64,000 bases of DNA. It comes from Mongoliitalea lutea (GTDB lineage Bacteria > Bacteroidota > Bacteroidia > Cytophagales > Cyclobacteriaceae). The notes under the pieces are model-generated. The model was not told the origin of the DNA. It saw nothing but the letters and a program-made list of their open reading frames with translations, and did not search any database. Below are positions 17,978 through 25,634 of the stretch, piece after piece; the stretch's first letter is position 1; each line of letters begins with the position of its first letter. The position numbers and the translations under genes were made by a program. The stretch spans positions 124,001-188,000 of the forward strand of contig NZ_BMYF01000002.1 of NCBI RefSeq assembly GCF_014652135.1, read 5' to 3'.

Positions 17978-18712
17978 ATGCGACTAACATTCTTAGTGGG
18001 CCTGCTATTGATTTGTAATAGCACTATGGCTCAGCAAAACCTATTTAATATTCCATCTGGTGACATAACCGAAAAAAAAAAAGTGTTCTACCAGCATCAG
18101 TTCAATATATTTCAGCCCATGTTTGAGTCTAAAGGCCATTTCGTCTATGGTTTGGGCAAGGGATGGGATATAGGTGTAAATTTGGTGGGAAAAGGTGTTG
18201 GCTTTAGCCCTTCTCTTGAGTTTATCTACAATGATAACCCCTCCCAAGGTGCCTTATCACCACATTTGATGCCATCCATTCAAAAACAATTTCGAATATC
18301 AGAAACCTTTGATGTCAATTTTGGGACACAAACAGGCATAAATTTGGCAGATCAATGGGACGAAAAGGAGTTGGCTTACTTTAATTATGGGATAGGTGTC
18401 TATCATTTTATGAATAAAAAAAGCCGAATCATTGGAGGTATGTACCATACCAATCGAAATTTTGTAGGAGAAGGTACACATGTTGGTTTTCTAGTTGGGT
18501 ATGAGTTAAAAATCGCCCCCAGAACCTACCTTATGGGAGACTGGATCAGTGGTAACAATGAATCTTCTGTAGCTGTAATTGGAGCCATGTATAATGTGAC
18601 TAAACGGTTTCAGTTTTGTGCAGGAGTCTTATTGCCAAATGAAGGGAATGACAAACCTTCTGGTCTAGTCATCGAGCTCAACTTCTTTGGCTGGGATTTG
18701 AGCATGAAATAA
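17978..18712 (+). CDS. Exported outer-membrane beta-barrel-like protein, unknown function
   Basis: A 244-residue protein with a clear signal peptide (RLTFLVGLLLICNSTMAQ, cleaved after Ala18). The mature part is a series of short alternating beta-strand-like segments with Gly and aromatic residues (YGLGKGWDIGVNLVGKG, YNVTKRFQFCAGVLLPN) and ends in an aromatic/Lys tail, consistent with a small outer-membrane barrel. I cannot name the family. It sits between two related small membrane proteins and 0.6 kb upstream of an RND efflux operon, so a role in envelope transport or metal/drug stress is possible but unproven. Confidence 0.7.
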   Translation: MRLTFLVGLLLICNSTMAQQNLFNIPSGDITEKKKVFYQHQFNIFQPMFESKGHFVYGLGKGWDIGVNLVGKGVGFSPSLEFIYNDNPSQGALSPHLMPSIQKQFRISETFDVNFGTQTGINLADQWDEKELAYFNYGIGVYHFMNKKSRIIGGMYHTNRNFVGEGTHVGFLVGYELKIAPRTYLMGDWISGNNESSVAVIGAMYNVTKRFQFCAGVLLPNEGNDKPSGLVIELNFFGWDLSMK

Positions 18713-18723
18713 TGATGAGGGAT

Positions 18724-18769
18724 GATAGATTCAACTAGTGATTCAATTGATTGATTAGTTGAGTCTATC
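18724..18769 (+). repeat. 14-bp inverted repeat downstream of the outer-membrane protein gene
   Basis: GATAGATTCAACTA (18724-18737) pairs with TAGTTGAGTCTATC (18756-18769) with one G-U wobble. The loop holds a small palindrome TCAATTGA. No proper T run follows, so it is either a weak terminator or an mRNA-stabilising hairpin. It starts 11 nt after the stop. Confidence 0.5.
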
Positions 18770-18852
18770 GCCTTTGAAAAAAATCGAAATAATATTTTTT
18801 GGAGAATGTTGAAAAAAGATTTTTTGGTTCGAAATTTGACTACTTTTACATC

Positions 18853-19215
18853 GTGAAACAATCAATACATATTGTCAGACCACTTCTTCGTGTCATCGCG
18901 CTTGCCATGGCATTGTTTTTTGTAGTTTTGGCTGTATTTGATGGGTTTGAAGAAGAGCAAGATATAGAGTATGTAGGTGAATTTTTAAATGAGGCTGATT
19001 TCGATTACGTGGATTTTCCCACTTCGATTTCCAGGTCTAGCAGCACCCAATCACTCAAAATTCAACGAATCATTGTATTAAGCGTATTTGAATTTGTCTC
19101 TCAAGCATTGAGGTTATCAAAACCATCCATGCTTTCTATTGCATATATTCCTCTTGACATATTTTCAGGACTTGATTTTTTGATTGGCAAATCCATTGCT
19201 GCCAATGCGCCCTGA
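18853..19215 (+). CDS. Small membrane protein of unknown function (paralogue B of a flanking pair)
   Basis: About 120 residues from a GTG at 18853. The frame stays open to a TTG at 18799, so the start is uncertain. A hydrophobic segment (VIALAMALFFVVLAVF, about 14-29) is followed by an acidic patch (DGFEEEQDIEYVGEF), the motif DFDYVDFPTSISR, a Ser-rich turn, a hydrophobic region and the C-terminal end SIAANAP. It matches the gene at 17480-17815 in order and in several motifs (D-x-F-E, DFP-x2-ISR, SI-x2-NAP). The family was not recognised. It ends 83 nt before the efflux adaptor gene. Confidence 0.6.
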   Translation: MKQSIHIVRPLLRVIALAMALFFVVLAVFDGFEEEQDIEYVGEFLNEADFDYVDFPTSISRSSSTQSLKIQRIIVLSVFEFVSQALRLSKPSMLSIAYIPLDIFSGLDFLIGKSIAANAP

Positions 19216-19298
19216 TTAGGGGGCACTAACACTTTCTTTTATTTGCGATAAACCCTCAAATAACTTTCTCTGAAAGATTATTCACATTCTATTTGTTT

Positions 19299-20471
19299 AT
19301 GAAAACCAATCACTATTGGGCTTCTTTGAGTGCATTTCTATGTACCAAAGCAAGTCATTTGAGCATGTTTTTGCTCATTCTCATTTCTTTTGCCTGTAAC
19401 AATGGCAGTGGAAAAAATCAGAACCAAGTACTCATACAAGTTCCTATCGTGGAACTTCAACCGATGAGTATAACCCTTCCCAAAACCTATGTCAGCGATA
19501 TTCAGGCTGTGCAGTTTGTAGAAGTACGGGCTAAAGTTGAAGGCTTTGTGGACAGGATATATGTGGACGAAGGTCAATTTGTCAAAAAAGGACAAAACCT
19601 CTTTCAATTGACTTCCAATGAATACAATGAAATGGTCAATTCTGCCAATGCGCGTTTGTTTCAAGCCCGTGCAGAAGCGCAAGCTGCCCAATTGGAAGTG
19701 GATCGTCTCAAAGTCTTGGTGGATAAAAATATCATTGCCAGATCCGAATATCAATTGGCCTTATCCAAAAAAGCAGTGGCAGAATCCGTCATCTCTGAAG
19801 CAGAGTCTATGCTCAAAAATGCTAAGACTGGATTGTCCTATACCACCATTAAAGCTCCTTTTGACGGTATTGTAGATCGTATTCCTTACAAAACCGGGAG
19901 TTTAGTAACTGCAGGAGATTTATTGACAAACATTACGGATATCTCTGAGATTTTTGCCTATTACAAGGTGACTGAAAATGAGTATCTTAAGTATATGCGT
20001 GCCAAAATCGAAAATGATACCTTCGATGATCAAGAAGTTTCTTTGATTTTATCCGATGGGGTTTATTATGAAAATAAGGGAAGATTGGAGACCATGGAAG
20101 CTGACTTTGAAAGAGGAACTGGCTCCATTGCTTTTCGGGTACGTTTCCCAAATCCTGATCAATTGATCAAGCATGGTTCTACGGGTAAGGTAGAGATGAG
20201 TGAGACTTTAGAGGATATCTTTTTGATTCCACAAAAATCCACCTTTGAAATCCAGGATTACAATTATGTGTACATCGTGGATAAAAACAATAAGGTGAGG
20301 GTACGAAGCTTCAAGCCTTTGCAGCGCTTTGGGGTATTCTACATCGCTGATGGTTTTGAGCCAGGCGATAGAATCATCTATGAAGGTATTCAGCAGGTAA
20401 AAGACGGTATGGAAATCATGCCAGAATTAACTCCTGAAAAAGATGTGTATGACACCTTGGTAAAATCCTAA
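19299..20471 (+). CDS. RND efflux periplasmic adaptor (membrane fusion lipoprotein)
   Basis: Membrane-fusion subunit of a tripartite multidrug pump, 390 residues from ATG 19299; a TTG two codons upstream is less likely. A signal peptide with lipobox SFAC gives a lipid anchor. The order is typical: half-lipoyl segment (VEGFVDRIYVDEGQFVKKGQ), coiled-coil hairpin (about 105-165, many Ala/Glu), second half-lipoyl (TTIKAPFDGIVDRIPYKTGSLV), beta-barrel and membrane-proximal domain. It links the inner-membrane pump at 20475 to the outer-membrane channel at 23627. The gap to the pump gene is 3 nt. Confidence 0.93.
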   Translation: MKTNHYWASLSAFLCTKASHLSMFLLILISFACNNGSGKNQNQVLIQVPIVELQPMSITLPKTYVSDIQAVQFVEVRAKVEGFVDRIYVDEGQFVKKGQNLFQLTSNEYNEMVNSANARLFQARAEAQAAQLEVDRLKVLVDKNIIARSEYQLALSKKAVAESVISEAESMLKNAKTGLSYTTIKAPFDGIVDRIPYKTGSLVTAGDLLTNITDISEIFAYYKVTENEYLKYMRAKIENDTFDDQEVSLILSDGVYYENKGRLETMEADFERGTGSIAFRVRFPNPDQLIKHGSTGKVEMSETLEDIFLIPQKSTFEIQDYNYVYIVDKNNKVRVRSFKPLQRFGVFYIADGFEPGDRIIYEGIQQVKDGMEIMPELTPEKDVYDTLVKS

Positions 20472-20474
20472 GCC

Positions 20475-23400
20475 ATGTTAGAGCTATTTATCAAACGACC
20501 GATCTTATCTACAGTAATATCGGTTTTCATCACGCTATTGGGCTTGTTGGCTTTGACTTCTTTGCCTATCACACAGTTCCCTGAGATTGTACCGCCCTCA
20601 GTAATGGTTACAGCTAGATATACTGGAGCAAACGCAGAGGTTTTGGCCAAAGCTGTAGCCACGCCCTTAGAACGAGCAATAAATGGGGTGCCTGGTATGA
20701 GTTATATGACATCGGTCAACACTAATGATGGTGTTACAATGATCAATATTATTTTTAAAGTTGGAACAGATCCAGATCAAGCTGCAGTTAATGTGCAGAA
20801 CAGGGTTTCTACAGTTTTGGATGAATTGCCAGAGGAGGTTATTCGTGCTGGAGTACAAGCCGAGAAGGAAGTAAATTCCATGCTTTTGTATTTGAACTTG
20901 GTCACATCGGATTCTACCCAGGATGAAAAGTTCGTGTACAATTTTGCGGATATCAATATCCTTCCTGAATTAAAAAGGATTGATGGGGTAGGCTTTGCCC
21001 AGATCATGGGATTTAAGGATTATGCCATGCGGGTTTGGTTGAAACCTGACCGGTTGGTCGCTTATAACCTTTCTCCCCAAGATGTAACAGAAGCCATCCG
21101 TCAGCAAAACGTGGAAGCGGCGCCTGGTAAATCAGGTATTGCTTCTGACAGAGATCCTCAGGCCTTGCAATATGTATTGAAGTACACGGGTAAGTTTAAT
21201 CAAGAGGAACAGTTTGAAAATATCACGCTGAAAGCTTTGCCTGATGGTTCCTTACTCAAATTAAGAGATGTGGCCGACGTGGTCTTTGATTCTCAAGAAT
21301 ACAGCATGGTTTCGATGACAGATGGCAAACCATCTGCTTCTATTATGATCAAGCAAAGGCCTGGATCCAATGCGCGGGAAGTTATCCAAAATATTAAGGA
21401 TAAAATGGATGAATTGCAAGAGGATTCCTTTCCTCCGGGTATGGAATACAATGTATCCTATGATGTTTCCCGGTTCTTGGATGCTTCTATTTTTGAAGTA
21501 GTAAAAACTTTGATCGAGGCATTCCTTTTGGTTTCCTTGGTAGTGTTCATTTTCCTTCAGGATTTCAGGTCTACTTTGATTCCTGCAATTGCGGTTCCCG
21601 TTTCCTTGATCGGTACTTTCTTTTTCATGCAACTATTTGGTTTCTCCATCAACTTGTTGACGCTATTCGCCTTGGTTTTGGCGATTGGGATTGTGGTGGA
21701 TAATGCGATTGTGGTAGTAGAAGCTGTGCACGTGAAAATGCATGATTTGAAAATGAATGCCATGGATGCAACTTTGGCAGCTATGAAAGAGATTGGTGGT
21801 GCGATTGTGGCGATTACCTTGGTAATGTCAGCGGTATTCGTTCCGGTGAGTTTTCTTTCTGGTCCAGTTGGGATTTTCTACAGACAGTTTTCCCTGACAC
21901 TCGCCATTGCTATTGTGATTTCAGGGATTAATGCTTTGACCCTATCACCTGCACTTTGTGCCATGTTGTTGAAACCAGTTGATGTAGACCATAGTCCTAA
22001 AAATGGAAAGTTACAACGATTCTTCTATGGTTTCAATAAGCGCTATGATGCCTTAGCTTCTATGTATAGTGGTGTAGTGAATGCCATTGCAGGTAGGAGA
22101 GTGGTAACTTTTGGAGCGCTGATTTTATTCTTTGGTTTGACTTATGGAGGATTGGCTGTATTGCCTACGGGGTTTATCCCCAATGAAGACCAGGGGATGG
22201 TCTATGTCAATGTCACCACACCTCCAGGGGCTACGGTGGAGCGTACCTCTGAAGTGATGGATATGGTTCAGGCTAGTTTACTTCCTTTGGAAGAGGTGGA
22301 AACCGTTTCTACGCTTGCAGGCTACAGTTTGATGACTGAGACAGCAGGTGCATCATACGGAATGGGAATGATCAATTTAGTAGGATGGGGAGACCGTGAC
22401 AAAAATGTCAATCAATTGATTGAAGATTATCAAGAGCGTGTGTCTCATATCAAAGGAGCAGAAATCCAGTTCTTCTCCCCACCACCTGTTCCGGGTTTTG
22501 GTAATGCATCGGGATTTGAACTGCGAATGCAGGATAAAACGGGTGGATCTTTGGATGTTATGGCGCAAGTTACGCAAGATTTTCTGGACGAGTTAAATGC
22601 AAGACCAGAACTCAAAGAAGTAACTACCAACTTTGAGCCTAACTTCCCTCAGTATGTATTGAATGTGGATCATGATAAAGCTGCCAAACTGGGGATATCG
22701 GTCAATGACGCCATGGAGACCTTGCAGTCTTATATCGGAAGTTTCTATTCTTCCAACTTTATCCGATACGGACAGATGTATAAGGTGATGATTCAAGCTT
22801 CTCCTGAGTACAGAACATCTCCCGAGTCTTTGTTGGCTATGTATGCTAAAAATGACAGAGGTCAGATGGTACCTTATTCCAATTTCCTAACCTTGGAAAA
22901 AGTTTACGGACCAGAGCAGCTTACCCGATATAATATGTTTAACTCAGCATTGATCACAGGAGATGCTGCCCCGGGATATGCTTCTGGAGATGCCATCAAA
23001 GCAGTGGAAGAAGTAGCTTTAAAAGTTTTGCCCAGAGGCTTTGATATCGACTGGTCGGGTATTACCCGAGAGCAAATCGAATCTGGAAATCAGGCAATCT
23101 ACATCTTTGCTGTTTGTTTGATTTTCGTATATCTGTTATTAGCTGCTCAATATGAAAGTTACTTCTTGCCTTTGCCGGTAATTTTATCGCTTCCAGCGGG
23201 GATTTTCGGTTCCTTCTTGTTTTTGAAGTTGACGGGGCTGGAAAACAATATCTATGCGCAAGTATCACTTGTCATGTTGATTGGTCTTTTGGGTAAAAAC
23301 GCGATTTTGATCGTGGAGATTGCGATTCAAAATAGAGATAGGGGACTATCTATTTTACAAAGTGCGATCAAGGGTGGAGTTGAGCGATTGAGACCTATTT

Positions 23401-23618
23401 TGATGACTTCCTTTGCTTTTATCGCAGGTTTGATTCCCTTGACTATTGCCTCAGGTGCAGGTGCTATCGGTAACCGAACTATCGGTACTGCTGCAGCAGG
23501 AGGAATGCTTATCGGTACCTTGGTTGGGGTATTTTTGATTCCAGGTCTGTATGTGGTGTTTGAAACACTCGATACAAAATTCAAGAAAAAGAAAACCATT
23601 GAAATCAAACAAGAATAA
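20475..23618 (+). CDS. RND multidrug efflux permease (HAE-1/AcrB type)
   Basis: Proton-driven inner-membrane exporter of 1047 residues, full length for AcrB-type pumps. TM1 follows MLELFIKRPILS; two large periplasmic loops and twelve TM segments are present. The TM4 proton-relay site reads VVDNAIVVVEA (Asp409-Asn410), where AcrB has Asp407-Asp408. The matching TM10 Lys is present (GKNAIL, Lys941). Thus one of the two relay acids appears to be Asn. Substrates cannot be told from sequence; hydrophobic drugs, detergents or bile-like compounds are usual. It lies in a tight operon with adaptor and channel. Confidence 0.95.
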   Translation: MLELFIKRPILSTVISVFITLLGLLALTSLPITQFPEIVPPSVMVTARYTGANAEVLAKAVATPLERAINGVPGMSYMTSVNTNDGVTMINIIFKVGTDPDQAAVNVQNRVSTVLDELPEEVIRAGVQAEKEVNSMLLYLNLVTSDSTQDEKFVYNFADINILPELKRIDGVGFAQIMGFKDYAMRVWLKPDRLVAYNLSPQDVTEAIRQQNVEAAPGKSGIASDRDPQALQYVLKYTGKFNQEEQFENITLKALPDGSLLKLRDVADVVFDSQEYSMVSMTDGKPSASIMIKQRPGSNAREVIQNIKDKMDELQEDSFPPGMEYNVSYDVSRFLDASIFEVVKTLIEAFLLVSLVVFIFLQDFRSTLIPAIAVPVSLIGTFFFMQLFGFSINLLTLFALVLAIGIVVDNAIVVVEAVHVKMHDLKMNAMDATLAAMKEIGGAIVAITLVMSAVFVPVSFLSGPVGIFYRQFSLTLAIAIVISGINALTLSPALCAMLLKPVDVDHSPKNGKLQRFFYGFNKRYDALASMYSGVVNAIAGRRVVTFGALILFFGLTYGGLAVLPTGFIPNEDQGMVYVNVTTPPGATVERTSEVMDMVQASLLPLEEVETVSTLAGYSLMTETAGASYGMGMINLVGWGDRDKNVNQLIEDYQERVSHIKGAEIQFFSPPPVPGFGNASGFELRMQDKTGGSLDVMAQVTQDFLDELNARPELKEVTTNFEPNFPQYVLNVDHDKAAKLGISVNDAMETLQSYIGSFYSSNFIRYGQMYKVMIQASPEYRTSPESLLAMYAKNDRGQMVPYSNFLTLEKVYGPEQLTRYNMFNSALITGDAAPGYASGDAIKAVEEVALKVLPRGFDIDWSGITREQIESGNQAIYIFAVCLIFVYLLLAAQYESYFLPLPVILSLPAGIFGSFLFLKLTGLENNIYAQVSLVMLIGLLGKNAILIVEIAIQNRDRGLSILQSAIKGGVERLRPILMTSFAFIAGLIPLTIASGAGAIGNRTIGTAAAGGMLIGTLVGVFLIPGLYVVFETLDTKFKKKKTIEIKQE

Positions 23619-23626
23619 GCGGTATT

Positions 23627-25087
23627 ATGAAAGCATTTGTGAATAAACATACAATAGTTGGGCTGCTTCTAACAGGTCTATTCTTGGTTTCTTGTAAAAC
23701 AGCAGAATTGACTTTAGAGGATATACAGACGGCGCTACCAAGTAATTTTGAGACAGAAATAGCATCAGAGGAGCAGACCTCTGCGGCATTACTCCAATGG
23801 CAGAATTTCTTTGAAGATGAAAATTTGAAAGAGTTGATTCAAGTGGCCTTGGACAATAATCAGGATCATTTAAAAACGCTGGAGAGAATCCGGATAGCCC
23901 GAGCCAATTTCAGGATTGCCAAAGGCGGATTACTTCCAGAGGTCAATGCACTTGCGGGTGCTTCCGTAAGGAGGTTTGGAGAGTACACGATGGATGGAGT
24001 CGGTAATGCTGACTCCAACCTTTCTCCAACCGTTCCAGAAGATAAACTCATTCCAGATCCTTATCGGGACTTTATAGTAGGAGCACAATTTAATTGGGAA
24101 ATTGACGTGTGGTCCAAACTCCGTAATCGAAAAAAAGCCGCTTTTGCACGATTTTTAGCATCGGAAGAAATGGTCAATGCCATTAGGACATGGCTGGTAG
24201 GAGAGGTGTCTCAACAATATTATGAATTGGTAGCATTGGATGAAGAGATTCGGATTTTAGAAGCTAATATTCAATTACAGGAGTTTGCAGTCAATCTTTC
24301 CAAAGATTTGAAAGAATCAGGGAAAGAAAATCAATTGGCAGTAGATCAATTTGAAGCCTTGATGTTGAACTCAAAGGCGCAACTTGTAGATAGAAAGCGT
24401 GAGCTTCGGACTGCTGAACTACAAATGGCTCAACTACTTGGTGTATATGATTTTCAACATGTGCGGAATACTATGGAGGAGGTTTTTGGGACTCCAGATT
24501 TGGTTGATGTAGGACTACCAGCCGAGTTATTAGCATACAGACCGGATATTCGAATGGCCGAGCGTGAGTTATTGGCTACAAAAGCAGAGGTACAAGCTGC
24601 CCGTGCAGCTTTCTTTCCAAGTATTCAATTGGGAGGGATGGCTGGATTCAATGCGTTTGACTTTTCCCGTTTGTTCTTCAGTCCTGCTTCCACGGTGTAT
24701 CAACTTGGAGCTGGGTTAGTAGCGCCTGTATTTAACAGAAATCAGATTCGTATGGATTTTGAAGCGGCGAAAGCTGGTCAAAAGATTGCCTATTTGGATT
24801 ATGAACAAACCATCTTCAAAAGTTATTTGGAGGTATTGAGCTTGGTCAATGAGTTTAGTGCATTTGATGAGCAATTGCAATTAAAGACTTATGAAGTTGA
24901 AGTTCAGAAGCGTTCGGTAGAAAATTCCAACATTATGTTTCGGGTAGGATATGCTGGATACCTCGAAGTTTTGAATGCACAAGTGAATGCTTTGCAAGCA
25001 GAAATAGAGTTGATTGAATTGAAAAAACAGCAGCTTCAAGCGAATGTAAGGCTATATAGAGCTCTTGGAGGGGGGTGGTCTGAATAG
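23627..25087 (+). CDS. RND efflux outer membrane channel (TolC/OprM/NodT family)
   Basis: Outer-membrane factor of 486 residues. A signal peptide ends at lipobox FLVSC, so the protein is lipid-anchored like OprM. Two repeats of long alpha-helical hairpins alternate with barrel strands; visible family segments are DVWSKLRNRKKAA and ELLAYRPDIRMAERELLATKAEVQAARAAFFPS (split here by a helix start). It completes the tripartite pump begun at 19299 and follows the permease by 8 nt. Confidence 0.93.
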   Translation: MKAFVNKHTIVGLLLTGLFLVSCKTAELTLEDIQTALPSNFETEIASEEQTSAALLQWQNFFEDENLKELIQVALDNNQDHLKTLERIRIARANFRIAKGGLLPEVNALAGASVRRFGEYTMDGVGNADSNLSPTVPEDKLIPDPYRDFIVGAQFNWEIDVWSKLRNRKKAAFARFLASEEMVNAIRTWLVGEVSQQYYELVALDEEIRILEANIQLQEFAVNLSKDLKESGKENQLAVDQFEALMLNSKAQLVDRKRELRTAELQMAQLLGVYDFQHVRNTMEEVFGTPDLVDVGLPAELLAYRPDIRMAERELLATKAEVQAARAAFFPSIQLGGMAGFNAFDFSRLFFSPASTVYQLGAGLVAPVFNRNQIRMDFEAAKAGQKIAYLDYEQTIFKSYLEVLSLVNEFSAFDEQLQLKTYEVEVQKRSVENSNIMFRVGYAGYLEVLNAQVNALQAEIELIELKKQQLQANVRLYRALGGGWSE

Positions 25088-25218
25088 TTTGGTATGTTAA
25101 TTAGTTGCTTCAATCGATTTTGAAAAATAAATCTATGTAAATACCTGAAAAATAGATGTTTTGGCATGAGATTTATACATATATACTAGTACAAAAAACC
25201 AATCAAACAAACACAGTA

Positions 25219-25398
25219 ATGAAGAAAATGATCTTCGCTATGATGCTTACAGCTGGAATCATGCTAGCATCTTGCGGCAACAAAACAACAGAAAATGTTG
25301 AAGTTGAAGAAACAGTTATCGAAGAAACTGCACCTGAAATTGAAGAAGAGGTTTTAGAGATCGAGTCGGACTCAACTCAGGTAGAAGAAGCTCAATAA
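25219..25398 (+). CDS. Very small Glu-rich lipoprotein
   Basis: A 59-residue lipoprotein from ATG 25219; the frame opens further upstream but only this start gives a signal peptide. The signal KKMIFAMMLTAGIMLASC ends in a good lipobox (Cys20). The mature 40 residues are almost entirely Glu, Val, Thr and Ile, so disordered and very acidic. The function is unknown; many Bacteroidota carry similar tiny acidic lipoproteins. It is 131 nt after the efflux operon and has its own strong terminator, so it may be an abundant short transcript. Confidence 0.75.
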   Translation: MKKMIFAMMLTAGIMLASCGNKTTENVEVEETVIEETAPEIEEEVLEIESDSTQVEEAQ

Positions 25399-25400
25399 GT

Positions 25401-25432
25401 AAAAAAGCTGCTCAGGGATGAGCAGCTTTTTT
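25401..25432 (+). terminator. Strong intrinsic terminator after the small lipoprotein
   Basis: AAAAAAGCTGCTC (25401-25413) and GAGCAGCTTTTTT (25420-25432) form a perfect 13-bp stem with a 6-nt loop, ending in a T run. Confidence 0.92.
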
Positions 25433-25546
25433 ATTTTAAAAACTCTCTAATATGCCTCAGAGACTTTTTGGTTGGAAAACCCTTATTTGAACTTAAACAC
25501 TTGATAGAGTTAATCTACCGTTTCAAAAGTACGAAATTAAAGTTAG

Positions 25547-25575
25547 AAAAAAATACCCAATTTTGGGTATTTTTT
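25547..25575. terminator. Bidirectional terminator ahead of the S9 peptidase 3' end
   Basis: A run of A then TACCCAA (to 25560) pairs with TTGGGTA followed by a T run (to 25575). It is symmetrical and lies 60 nt beyond the stop of the minus-strand peptidase, so it most likely terminates that operon. Confidence 0.75.
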
Positions 25576-25634
25576 GTCGAGTTTGGCTATTATTTTTTGG
25601 ATTATTGCATGAATAATCATTTAGTAAGATTTTT

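Noticed and set aside
22377-23268. Several short antisense frames inside the RND permease
   Set aside because: All are short, overlapping shadows of a clearly conserved gene.
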